NCBI RefSeq assembly: GCF_022965805.1
Contig: NC_133105.1
Span: forward strand, 2,170,001-2,234,000
Direction of reading: 5' to 3'
From: Primulina eburnea
Taxonomy: Eukaryota > Streptophyta > Magnoliopsida > Lamiales > Gesneriaceae
Length of the DNA stretch: 64,000 bases
A program made the translations under genes and the position numbers. A model generated the notes under the pieces. That model saw nothing but the letters and a program-made list of their open reading frames with translations, ran no database searches and was not told where the DNA came from. Numbering within the stretch: the first letter of the stretch is position 1; every line of letters starts with the position of its first letter. This document shows, one piece after another, positions 1 to 12,553 of the stretch.

Positions 1-21
1 TGGGTTACCGCTATAAATATT

Positions 22-3000
22 TTATTTTGTGGGTTTTAAGCCCATTCCTCTCAACAACTTATACATTTGATCTCTATTTATACCTTTAGTAAACGGATCC
101 GCTAGATTTTCCTTTGATTTCACATATTCAACAGAAATAACCTCATTTGAGATCAATTGTCTTATGGTATTATGTCTCCGTCGAATGTGACGAGACTTAC
201 CATTGTACATACTACTTTGTGCTCTTCCTATTGCCGATTGACTATCGCAATGAATGTTAATGGAAGGCACTGGCTTATTCCAACAAGGAATATCTTCTAG
301 GAAGTTTCTTAGCCATTCGGCTTCTTCCCCAGCTTTGTCTAATGCTATGAACTCGGATTCCATAGTGGATCGAGCTATACACGTTTGCTTAGACGATTTC
401 CATGACACCGCTCCTCCACCTATTGTGAATACATATCCACTAGTGGACTTGGAGTCTTTTGTGTCAGATATCCAATTGGCATCACAGTATCCTTCTAGAA
501 CTGCAGGATATTTTGAATATATCAAACCATATTTCAATGTATATTTCAAATATCCAAGCACTCTCGTTTTGCCTTTCCAATGATCCTTACTTGGATTACT
601 TGTGAACCTACTTAACTTATTCACTGAATATGCAAGATCTGGACGAGTACAGTTAGTCAAGTACATTAGACTACCAATGATCCTTGCATATTCAAGTTGT
701 GAGATGGGTTCTCCTCTATTCTTTGCCAAATGAACACCTAAATCTATAGGAGTTCTAGCAGGTCGAATGTTTAAGGTACTGAACCTTTCAAGCACCTTTT
801 CAACATAGTGAGTTTGTGATAACACTATTCCTTCATGCATTATAGAGATTTTAATCCCTAATATGATATCACACAACCCCAAGTCTTTCATATCAAAAGA
901 CCTTTTCAACATATTCTTGACATTTATAATCAACTCATGATTACTTCCCATTATCAACATGTCGTCTACATAAAGGCATACAATGACATAATCACTTGCA
1001 TTGCCTTTAATATAAACGCATTTATCACATTCGTTGATTTTGAAACCATTTGACTTCATTGTAGAGTCAAATTTTTCATGCCATTGCTTAGGTGCTTGTT
1101 TGAGTCCGTATAGTGACTTGACAAGTTTATACACCTTCTTTTCTTGTCCGGGAACGACAAACCCCTCGGGTTGTTCCATGTATATTTCCTCTTCCAATTC
1201 TCCGTTCAAGAAGGCTGTCTTTACATCCATTTGGTGAATCTCTAGGTTATGCAAAGCAGCAATAGCTATGAGAACACGAATGGATGTAATCCTAGTGACT
1301 GGAGAATATGTGTCAAAGAAGTCATATCCTTCTTTTTGTTTGAACCCTTTAGCCACTAAACGGGCTTTATATTTGTCTATAGATCCATCTTCTTTGTATT
1401 TCCTTTTAAGGGTCCATTTGCATCCTAAAGGCTTACAACCCAGAGGGAGATCAGTCAACTCCCACATATTATTATGCATGATGGATTCTATTTCAGAATT
1501 TATAGCTTCTTTCCAAAAAGGAGCTTCGGGATTGGATAGAGCTTCTTGAATAGTTCTTGGTTCATCATCTAGCATGTAAGTCATAAAGTCAGGACCAAAG
1601 GACTTTTCAATTCTTGTTCTCTTTCCACGTCTTGGTTCTTCATTTACTTCTTTAGAATCAATAGTAGATTCATAAGACCGTTTAATGGAACCTTCTTTCT
1701 TTTCCTTACAAGGAAAGTTGTTTTCAAAGAATATTACATTCCTTGATTCCATAATCGTTCCTTCATTAATATCAGGAATCGTTGACTTATGCACCAAAAA
1801 CCTATATGCACTACTATTATATGCATATCCAATAAAGATGCAGTCAACTGTTTTGGGTCCAATTTTAACTTGTTTTGGCTTTGGTATCTCTACTTTAGCC
1901 AAACACCCCCACACTTTTAGGTATTTATAAGATGGTTTGCGACCCTTCCATAACTCATATGGAGTTTCATCTTTCCCTTTGTGTGGTATTTTATTAAGAA
2001 TGTGGTTTGCAGAAAGTATTGCTTCCTCCCACAAGTTTTGAGGTAAGCCCGAATTTATCAACAACGCATTCATCATCTCCTTAAGAGTACGATTTTTACG
2101 TTCTGCAACTCCATTTGATTGAGGTGAGTATGGTGCTTTTGTTTGATGAATTATGCCAAAGTTAGTGCACAACTCTTCAAATGGAGCGACATACTCTCCA
2201 CCTCTATCACTTCGAATCATTTTGATCTTTGAACTCAATTGATTCTCAACCTCAATCTTATAGTTTTTGAAAGCTTCTATAGCTTCATCTTTACTTTTCA
2301 ATAAGTAGACGTAACAGAACCTTGTGCAATCATCAATGAATGTTATGAAGTACTTATTCCCACCTCGAGTTTGCACAAACTTTAAATCACATACGTCGGT
2401 GTGAATTAAATCAAGTGGATTTGTACTTCTTGTCACAGAATGAAATGGAGCTTTGGTCATCTTTGCTTCAACACAAATCTCACACTTTTCTTGTGGATTT
2501 CTTTTAAATGCAGGTATTACATTTAAATTTGCAAGTCTTTTTGATGTGTTGAAGTTAACATGTCCTAATCTTTCATGCCATATATTAGAACATTCAACCA
2601 AGTAAACAGAATCATTCACTTTATTCTTCGCCTCATGGCTGTAAACATTCATTACATTCATCTTAAAGAGTCCATTATCTTGGTACCCTTTGCCTACAAA
2701 CACACCATGTTTGGTTAAAACAAACTTGTCTGATTCAAATACAAGCTTAAAACCCGCATTACTCAACAAGGATCCCGAAACTAAATTCTTTAGAATGTCT
2801 GGCATATGCAGCACATTCAACAATGTTATTTCTTTGCCGGAGGTCATCTTCAATACCACTTTGCCAACTTCTACGACCTCAGACGTCGTAGAGTTTCCCA
2901 TAAACAATTTCCTATCACTTACAGTAGTGTAGGATGAGAACATACTCTTTTCAGCACAAATGTGGCTAGTGGACCCGGTATCTACCCACCATTCCCTTGG

Positions 3001-3192
3001 ATTATCCACCAAGTTGCTTTCAAACACAACTGCGGATAGATCAAGCTTTGATAGGTCTATCGGTACATTTCTTTCCTCGATGACATTGGCTTGCTTTAGT
3101 TTCTGATTTCTGTTGTCTTTCCTTGGAAGACGACAATCCTTGGCCATATGATTTGGCTTGCACCATGCACACTCTTGTGCATCTTTGTTGAG
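22..3192 (-). mobile_element. Ty1/Copia retrotransposon pol (gag missing)
   Basis: Over 1,040 codons stay open on the minus strand. In order they give a zinc-knuckle remnant (C-A-W-C-K-P-N-H with a later Cys, one residue shorter than the usual CX2CX4HX4C), aspartic protease (WVDTGS, near residue 56 counted from the Met at 3147), GAG-pre-integrase and HHCC zinc finger (HERLGH, then CEIC), integrase core ([19 protein letters not shown]), Copia reverse transcriptase with YVDDM, and Ty1 RNase H (CDANW, then ESEF). Protease-integrase-RT-RNase H is the Copia order. The polyprotein ends at 22 with the usual GMGLKP-type tail, so the 3' LTR lies outside the window. Upstream an in-frame TAA (3193-3195) cuts the frame and there is no gag; the pol joins directly to LTR-like DNA. 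Pol looks recently active, but the copy cannot be autonomous. The ORF starting at Met 3147 is only the longest ATG-initiated part. Confidence 0.95.
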
Positions 3193-3521
3193 TTAAAATT
3201 TAGTTTCCAAATAAATTTGGTCTAAAAAGATTAACTTTGGTCAAAGACCGCACCGCACCGCACCGCACCGCACCGCACCGACCCGAGACGAGACGAGCGC
3301 GCTCCCGTGTGTGTTTCACCGAGACACAGCCTATGAGGGTCTTCCCCCTTCTAAAAACTTCTGGTACCCCTTGGGGCCCAAACCCTTGTCTCAACTTGGA
3401 GCTTATTAGGGAAACTTCATTTGGTGATTTTCTCAATGTGGGACAAACCACATTTGAGACATCCCACTTCCCTTTACAACTCCTCACTCTTCCTCTTAGG
3501 GAAAACTTCATTTATCCAACA
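3193..3521 (-). repeat. Probable 5' LTR remnant of the Copia element
   Basis: Read on the minus strand this block begins TGTTGGATAAATG at 3521, has the stretch reading CCCACATTGAGAAAATC that is common in plant Copia LTRs, and runs up to the pol zinc knuckle. No primer-binding site (TGGTATCAGAGC type) and no gag lie between it and pol, so an internal deletion probably removed the LTR 3' end, the leader and gag. At 3248-3280 it carries six CCGCA pentamers in tandem. LTR identity is inferred from position and sequence flavour; the partner LTR is outside the window. Confidence 0.55.
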
Positions 3522-3810
3522 AAATCCTGGCTGCCCATATCAAGAGATGAAAGGTAGTAAGAATCCTCAATTGAAAGCAAATTGTTGTACTAAAGCTCTT
3601 GTATAATCAACCGTTGGGTACACAAAGCAAAGTTGGTTATTTTATTTTTGTTTAGGCAAACAAATGGGGAAGACAGTTCTTTCTTTATGTATTACAGAAC
3701 CTAATTTTTGAAATCGTTTCATACGTTTGTTTTATTATTTTTTCTGTTATCACTTGTCATTTCCAAAGACGATCAAGTCTAGTAACCTGGTGTCGTGTTC
3801 TTGTGAATGC

Positions 3811-4057
3811 AGGTTGGTAACAGAATCATGAAGAAGAGATTACATGTTCGTGCATGTGGAACATGTTCAGCCATCACGTTGAGGATCAAGAAGAATGATC
3901 AATTGAAGGCCGAGGCCGAGGCACACAAGGTAAAACTATTAGCACAAAGAGGCTGCCAGAGGGACCCAAACCTGGTTTCATGGTGGAGGGTGCTATGCTG
4001 GAGACCGTAACTCCCATCCCGTACGACGTGGTCAATGATCTCAAGGGTGGTTACTAA
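3811..4057 (+). pseudogene. RPL21: Ribosomal protein L21e (60S RPL21), broken last exon
   Basis: An intron-type end (TGTGAATGCAG) precedes an exon that reads VGNRIMKKRLHVR, then after frame changes [11 protein letters not shown], then [19 protein letters not shown] and VVNDLKGGY before TAA at 4055-4057. This is the C-terminal half of eukaryotic L21e, a large-subunit ribosomal protein, including its highly conserved end. At least two frame changes (around 3855-3895 and 3930-3960) disrupt it and the first exons are absent; the DNA upstream is Copia LTR-like. The retained intron border shows a genomic copy, not a retrocopy. It was probably truncated by the Copia insertion or by a deletion beside it. 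Not expected to make a functional protein. Confidence 0.85.
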
Positions 4058-5573
4058 TATTGAAGTCTTTCTGTATGGCATTCCTTTTATTTATTATAGA
4101 AATTGATAATCCAGACCAATTTTGTCGCATGCTGGTGATGTCTGTCTAGCTTTATGAGCAAAGTCTTCCGTTTTAATATGTTATAGAAGATTGATGTTTT
4201 GAATGAATTGCATTTCATTCTTTTTCAATCTCTCATTTTAAAACCAAAAGCTTAAAATTAATTTCAATTGCAGGGATTGAAAAAGGTTTGTGGCGAAGTA
4301 AAATTAATAAGCTTGCTTAAACAATCTTACACACACCCAAGAAGATGGGTTTGTTCTTTATCCTCTCAACTCACTCAAAACATGATTACAAATCACTGTT
4401 TTTTTGAGATTGTAAACAATATCTAATCTTGGGTTGATCTAGGACTTCTCCCACGCCCGACTATTTCAAATCGTGGGCTATGATATTTATCTCACAAGTT
4501 TCAACTTAATTGCAAGGACAACAAGCTAAAACTCATGTGACATGCATTGCATATAGATTTTGTTTGCATTTTACGTACTACTTTCAAAAGAAATTAATTC
4601 CCATTTTTTTTAATATAAAAATCTGTTCACTGCCACTTATTAGCGCTTGTGACCTTTTACCACTCTTGAGAGACAACCTTAATCTTTTCTGTCTCTAAAT
4701 GTGAGGACATGATCAGCTGTCTTTGTCAAAATATAACAAAATGCAAAAAAAGTAAAGTAGGAAGAAAAAATGGCATGGACTTGAATAAATAAATTCCTTT
4801 AAATTGCTTGATGTTGAACCATTTGCGGCTTCATTAAATTAAATATAAATAATATATATACAAATCGCCATGATCAATGAAGTACATTGCCTGATTATCT
4901 CGAGACACGAGACACGATATCGATTTGATTGAGTGAGGCATGCATGCTTGTTATAAGATTACATCATGCGTGAATTTTATATATATATCAATTATTTATT
5001 AAGTTTGAATGGTATTAAGTGGAAATTTCCATAATTCTGAGCACCAAATCATATTAATGTTTCATAAGGCTAAAAGAAAATATCAAAAAAAATTAAAAAT
5101 GTTTACTACGGCGACCTGGCTTTAACTTAATAATATATAAATATAAATTTTTTGTTTGCTCGATTCTTATGGAAAAATAGCTAATATAAATATATATATG
5201 AAACTGTATAGCTGTAAAATAATCACTTAAAAAAAATTGGACTTGTCCACATATTCATAACAATTAATCTTTTGATATTTCGGGAAACAACATTTCACCA
5301 AATCATCATTGATCACCTTTCATCATTTTGTTTTCACAATCATGAAACCAAAATCAAAAGTATTTTCATTAAATATTAAAAGAAGAACAATATTCATCAC
5401 TTCTACAGGCTTCTGCCCCCACAAAATTCACGGGATATTATGCAGATCAAGTAATTTAATATATATATAGACCCAACAAAATATTCCAAATACCAGGTAT
5501 TTATATACAAATGGGAAGAAAAAACAAAAAAAAAAAACAAATCACAATTTTCTTCTGCAGCCTTCACTATGGA
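4058..5573. other. Intergenic gap, no gene seen
   Basis: AT-rich DNA between the RPL21 remnant and the 3' end of the HD-Zip gene. The first part is likely old RPL21 3' UTR. I see no ORF with family features, no tRNA and no clear transposon ends. The last few hundred bases should include the HD-Zip 3' UTR. Confidence 0.6.
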
Positions 5574-6997
5574 TCAAGAAGTAGCATGATCAGCGGGTTT
5601 GCACGCTAAAGAAAGCCCTGTACTCGCAGCCACCGTGGTTGTGCAGGTGGCGGTGGCCACCCTTTCGCACGAGGGGCACATTGTTAGAGTGGTTGCAGGA
5701 AGGTGCTCGTAAAATGGCTGTGAAGCTTTGAGAGCTCTTATTTCTTGAAGTTCCTTCTGCAACCTTCCGTTCTCTTCAGTCAATCTCTCACAGCACCTCT
5801 TTAAATACTCACAATCCACCTCTGTCTGCTTCAATTTCGTTCTGATGGATTCAAATTAAACAATCTTATTTAATATATTTACCCAAAAAAAAAAATTTGT
5901 ATGTATATGTGGAAAGAGATATCGAGCAAGAAACTTTTGGTCTTGAAACATGAATTTATGATAAAATATTATCTTTGGCGTCACCTTGCTCGCCTGTTCT
6001 GGAACCATACTTCCACTTGTCGAGGACGGAGATTCAACTGCTTTGCCAGTACAAGCTTTTGCCTCTGTTACCAGATTATTAAAACCCCATTTCAGCACAA
6101 CTTTTCATTTATATATGTTGATTGAGAGTATTTTCTTCTTGCACATGAGATACGAACACATTTCAGCAGATGAAAACCAAACCATAGCATAAAATTTGCA
6201 AGCTGGAGAACAAACCATACAGAAATAGTCCACCCCCTTTTTTCTGTTCAATTTGCTGTTTTGATGGAGTTGTTCATTGAAATGTCTCGAATAATAATAT
6301 ATATATAAAAACTTACAGGGTTGAGTGTGTTGTGTTCTTTGAAACTGTCTTCAAGAAAGGAAGACTGTTCTTTGGTGAGTCTGAGTTTCTTTCTTGAAAT
6401 ACCATTTTCGTATTCCTCACCACTTCCTCTCGAGCTAGAACCACGTCCATCGGCACTTTCGTCTAATTGTTCATTATAATTTGCAGAAACCAAAGAATCG
6501 AAATTCCTCTTCCCACCTCCATTTCTAAATACCGAAGAATCCATCTGAAAACATGAAACAACGGCAGCTTCCCTCTTATCCTCAGGGTTTTCATTCACTA
6601 ACGAGGCGTTTCTCCGGTTTACCTCCGACACACTTCTCGGTTGACCTTCCACTGCAAAAAGAACTTGTATTAAACATCATACTGGTAAGATTGATTAGCA
6701 AATAGTAAAGTTTTCTAAGAGTTTACAGGTCTGGGTAAGCCGTGGAAAAGGGAACTTGGAAAGTACTACAGAAGGTTGACTTGTATGAACCGGAGAAAAA
6801 GGCATCAGATCAAGCTGAACCGGAGGATCATGGGAATCATCGTCTTTTTCTCTACCATTTTCAGCCTCAGAAGTGGTGAGTTTTCCCACGGCCATGCAGA
6901 ACCCTAATTGATCTTCTTCTCCGACAGCACCCTCTTGTGATTTTTCAAGAAAAAAGAAGGGCTTTGGGGTGTCACCTAAACTTAGAGCCAACTCCAT
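5574..6997 (-). CDS. HAT14: HD-Zip class II transcription factor, HAT14-like
   Basis: Four coding exons: 6997-6727, 6651-6317, 6064-5985 and 5841-5574 (954 nt, 317 aa; all junctions GT-AG and in frame). The protein begins MELALSLGD, containing an LxLxL (EAR-type) repressor motif at residues 3-7. An acidic/serine-rich region follows, then a homeodomain from about residue 175 ([20 protein letters not shown]; recognition helix [12 protein letters not shown]) and a leucine zipper with heptad residues L242, L249, L256 and I263. The HD-Zip II redox box CPSCE lies at 284-288. The N-terminus and the [16 protein letters not shown] stretch match Arabidopsis HAT14 better than HAT4 or HAT22. Family knowledge: nuclear dimer binding CAAT(C/G)ATTG sites, usually repressing. 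The homeodomain is split after NP and again after RRAR, as is normal in this class. Start chosen because upstream Met codons lack family similarity. Confidence 0.93.
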
Positions 6998-7121
6998 TAA
7001 CAGTGACAAATAGGGGGAGAGTAGAGTTTCTTTATAAATGGAGGATTCTGCAGAGGTAATTTGAAAAGAAAAAAGCAGCAGTCCAACGCACATTGATCGA
7101 AGAGATACTGGTACCCCTCAG

Positions 7122-7130
7122 ATTTATATG
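7122..7130 (-). promoter_or_regulatory. Possible TATA box of the HD-Zip gene
   Basis: The minus strand reads CATATAAATC here, about 125 bases upstream of the ATG, giving a plausible leader of near 100 nt. A second TATAAA at 7031-7040 lies too close to the ATG to be likely. Confidence 0.35.
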
Positions 7131-7199
7131 ATTTGACAAAAAGCAATGGCATATTTTTATTATAAAATAATAGAAAATCCAGTGTTGACAAAACACACG

Positions 7200-7202
7200 T
7201 GA

Positions 7203-7238
<36 letters not shown>

Positions 7239-8187
7239 GTATGTATATTGTATTTCGGGGTAAAATACTATGTTATATGTCTCCTCTTTTCCATTTAATA
7301 TTTGTTGTAATATCTGATTATTTTTTATTTCAGATTTATAAACTACTTTTTAAAAAAAGTTTTATCTTACAAAATGCATTTTAACATCATTCCAAGTGTG
7401 TGAGATAAATTACTCGATTGTTACAGTAGTCATCGTAAGTACAAACAAATAAGGTTTGCTTGCATTTGTGTTATTTTTCCATCTCAACTCTACATTATAC
7501 ACTAATCATTAATTTATATATTAATAGATTAGTAAAATCATTATATTGTCTCCCCCCTTAAAAATATTATTAAATATAATATAAATTTATAATATATTTA
7601 AAATTTTATTAAAAATAAATAAACTATAAAGAAGAAAAATGCAATGATATGCACGTTAACATGTGATTATATACAAAAGGTAATTGAATATTATTCTGTA
7701 GATATATAAAACATTATCATATAATTTGAATCAAAAATATTGCGAAATCGTCAACCAATTGTAAACTAATTGGACATTTAATTAGTTTTTATAGATTTAG
7801 GTGTTCAATTTATATCATTTCATTATCATGTTAAGATTACATCTATCGGTAATGTATAATCAAAATATCTGATTTAAGACTTTTAAAAGGAGAATATTAT
7901 AATTATAGTTAGCGTTGTTAATAATCAAAGGGCAAAATAATACAGTGAATCTTATTCAGGGATTAGTTAGCTAATTAATAGGCAAATTGAAATTGATCTA
8001 TGATTTAACTTGTATATGTTTTAAATCTAAATGAAAAAGTTAGGCAAGACTAATTGAGAGTAAGTGGGGAGGAATTTGGCAGAGTATAATGATTTTGTCC
8101 AAGCAATATTATTGATTTTTATGGACACATTTTGTATTATTGGGGCAACAAAATAATAATTTAGTCTACTTTAACTGTACAACAGAC

Positions 8188-8221
<34 letters not shown>

Positions 8222-8390
8222 TTTGATATATTACTAATCAATTTTGTTTATGGTTGTACTAACAACTTAAGTGAGACTTAAATATTGAATATGAAGAATC
8301 ATATCAAAATTATATATTTATTAGACGAATATTACGTTGATAGATACAGTTGATATATAATATATCAAAATTATAAATATGACACCATCA
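7200..8390. other. AT-rich intergenic gap with short TA runs
   Basis: No coding signal. It contains simple AT/TA tracts at about 7205-7239 and 8193-8218. Nothing else recognised. Confidence 0.6.
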
Positions 8391-8399
8391 AAAATAAAA

Positions 8400-8580
8400 G
8401 GCAAAAACTAGTGTGAGACGGTCTCACGAGTCGTATTTTATTAGACAGATCTCTTATTTGGGTTATCCATGAAAAAATATTGTTTTTTATGCTAAAATTA
8501 TTAATTTTTATTGAAATATTGGTAAGTTGAACTGTCTCACAAATAAATATTCGTGAGACCGTTTCACAAGAGATCTACTC
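8400..8580 (+). mobile_element. MULE-type MITE copy 1 (181 bp)
   Basis: Begins GGCAAAAACTAGTGTGAGAC and ends AGATCTACTC. It is flanked by a perfect 9-bp target duplication AAAATAAAA (8391-8399 and 8581-8589). The terminal block contains the near-palindrome GTGAGACGGTCTCAC, repeated inverted at the far end (with changes). Nine-base duplications and this length point to a Mutator-like non-autonomous family; four more full-length copies and a fragment occur in the window. Confidence 0.85.
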
Positions 8581-8589
8581 AAAATAAAA

Positions 8590-10135
<1,546 letters not shown>

Positions 10136-10329
10136 CAAATAAGATGATATTAATGATTTAAGTAACCATAGACGACAATTTATTTATGATAGCTCGAAAA
10201 CTGAACTTCTACTTCATTCTCTTTCTGTTTTCATAAAGATTCCACTAGAACATTTGATCAGTACAACTTTTATATAAACTCACTACAACTCGATTCATCA
10301 ACTCTCTTGAGCTGAAACTCGTAGCAACG

Positions 10330-10979
10330 TGATGCGATCCTGGCGAAATGGGTGAGCTGGGTCGGTTGCTCCACCGGATCGAATCAATAATGTTGTTCAG
10401 GAAAATGAGCACAATAGATGGATCTGTGAGCTATAGCTTCCACTGTGACCTGCAGACAAGGAGATGAACTCGTGAATGGGCGCCGGAGGGGTGTCCGGCG
10501 TGGCCACTCCGATGCTTAAGTCAGCAGGGTACTCAAGCAATAAAACCAATGTAGCCAAGTGATGGCTGTGATATTGGTGTGAATGAATCCCATGTAAATG
10601 TAAAGAGAGAACCTGGTATTTATAGTATGAGAAGTAATGATTACCTCGTTCTCCGTGCTACCTACTAATTATAGTAGGACGGCTGAGCACACCCTATATT
10701 CTGACATGTCAACTCATCAGCACGGTGTCAGAGATGGGACAGTCGCCCACATCCTATTCTGCTAGTATACTCGAGTGCGGTGCTCATATCGAGGTGGCCG
10801 GGTAGAATGCCTCCCTGGAGATTTATACAAGATCCCGGGCCTATGACTGCCCGGAGAGTAGAGCATGGACTTGCGCCTGCCCGGCTCCAGAAGAATCCAT
10901 CTGCAGACTCACTCGGATTTGGGAATCCATTTGATATTCCGGGTCATCCATGACCCGGGCTCTTACAGGGGTATCATCA
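10330..10979 (-). repeat. 3' LTR of the non-autonomous element
   Basis: 650-bp terminal direct repeat, apparently identical to 12554-13203. On the minus strand a weak polypurine stretch (AAGGGATGTG) lies just before it. Confidence 0.92.
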
Positions 10980-11346
10980 CACATCCCTTAAATAGTCGGG
11001 CTAGAGTCATACTCGCTGTCCCGATCAGTCATGCTTGGATTCCCAAAGAGATAATCAATCTTGTTCTATAAAAGCATCGGGGGCTTCATGTTTCCTAGAA
11101 ATGAGATAAAATGCCGGAGTCTCGTGTCTCATGGACTTGAGATAAGATGTCGGAGTCTCGTGTCTCATGGACTTTAAAATAGATTGTCGGGGCCTCATAT
11201 CTCCCGGACTTAGAATGGTCGAGGTGCGGAGCCCCGAGACAGGTTTGGGAACCCTGGGCTTCTAAATAACCAAGATGCAGAGCCTTGGGCCGGGGAGCAT
11301 GTCCCAGGACTTGTGAATGATCGAGGTGCAGAGCCCCGAGCCAGGG

Positions 11347-12119
11347 TACGGATCCCTGGACTTAATAGATAACCAGGGTGCGGAGCCCTGGCCTTCATAA
11401 ATGGTCGAGGTACGGAGCCCCGAGCCAAGGTACGGATCCCTGGACTTAATAGATAACCAGGGTGCGGAGCCCTGGCCTTCATAAATGGTCGAGGTACGGA
11501 GCCCCGAGCCAGGGTACGGATCCCTGGACTTAATAGATAACCAGGGTGCGGAGCCCTGGCCTTCATAAATGGTCGAGGTACGGAGCCCCGAGCCAAGGTA
11601 CGGATCCCTGGACTTAATAGATAACCAGGGTGCGGAGCCCTGGCCTTCATAAATGGTCGAGGTACGGAGCCCCGAGCCAGGGTACGGATCCCTGGACTTA
11701 ATAGATAACCAGGGTGCGGAGCCCTGGCCTTCATAAATGGTCGAGGTACGGAGCCCCGAGCCAAGGTACGGATCCCTGGACTTAATAGATAACCAGGGTG
11801 CGGAGCCCTGGCCTTCATAAATGGTCGAGGTACGGAGCCCCGAGCCAGGGTACGGATCCCTGGACTTAATAGATAACCAGGGTGCGGAGCCCTGGCCTTC
11901 ATAAATGGTCGAGGTACGGAGCCCCGAGCCAGGGTACGGATCCCTGGACTTAATAGATAACCAGGGTGCGGAGCTCTGGCCTTCATAAATGGTCGAGGTA
12001 CGGAGCCCCGAGCCAGGGTACGGATCCCTGGACTTAATAGATAACCAGGGTGCGGAGCTCTGGCCTTCATAAATGGTCGAGGTACGGAGCCCCGAGCCAG
12101 GGTACGGATCCCTGGACTT
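11347..12119. repeat. 84-bp tandem array inside the LTR element
   Basis: The string TACGGATCCCTGGACTTAAT recurs at 11347 and then every 84 bases up to 12019, with a tenth, nearly complete start at 12103. Each unit holds two perfect 6-bp stems, CCAGGG-7 nt-CCCTGG, plus a weaker CGAGG-CCCCG stem. Degenerate relatives flank the array: a diverged long unit around 11215-11345 and shorter units carrying GTCTCGTGTCTCATGGACTT or CTCGTGTCTTCCGGACTTT at about 11080-11210 and 12120-12230. Because 84 is a multiple of three, the minus strand stays open for 286 codons as a 28-residue repeat (11210-12070). I treat that as a by-product, not a gene. Confidence 0.95.
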
Positions 12120-12553
12120 AAGATATAGTGCCGAGGCCTCGTGTCTCCCGGACTTTAAATAGGATGCCGGGACCTCGTGTCTTCCGGACTTTAAATAGGA
12201 TGCCGGGACCTCGTGTCTTCCGGACTTTCAAAATTTTGCTTCTCCTGCTATATTAGTTTAAAAACCAAATTACTAACCGGGAAATATTGAATCCAAATTC
12301 ATTTTCGGTAGAGTGAAATTTCTCTGGTTGAGCTAAATTAGGTGACTAATATAGCTGTATGCTAATGAGTGCATAGAAAATGTTCTTCCATGTCAATCTG
12401 GGATAGCTGCTGAGCTTTGAGCTCATATAAAACCCACATAAAATCTGAGTGCCGAGCTGGTCGGACTTGTATGTTTGCCAAGCAGAGTTGGGCTTATTTT
12501 TGAATGGAAACCATATCTACGTCTTGAACTCACTTTCCCACAGACGGCGCCAA

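Noticed and set aside
254..2932. Plus-strand ORFs within the Copia region
   Set aside because: All lie opposite the intact pol frame and show no domain; they are shadows.
11210..12070. A 286-aa repeat protein gene
   Set aside because: The frame is open only because the unit length is a multiple of three; there is no non-repeat coding sequence attached. Kept as a low-interest finding.
11080..12230. A CRISPR-like array
   Set aside because: Units are contiguous with no unique spacers, and this is a plant nuclear locus inside a retroelement.
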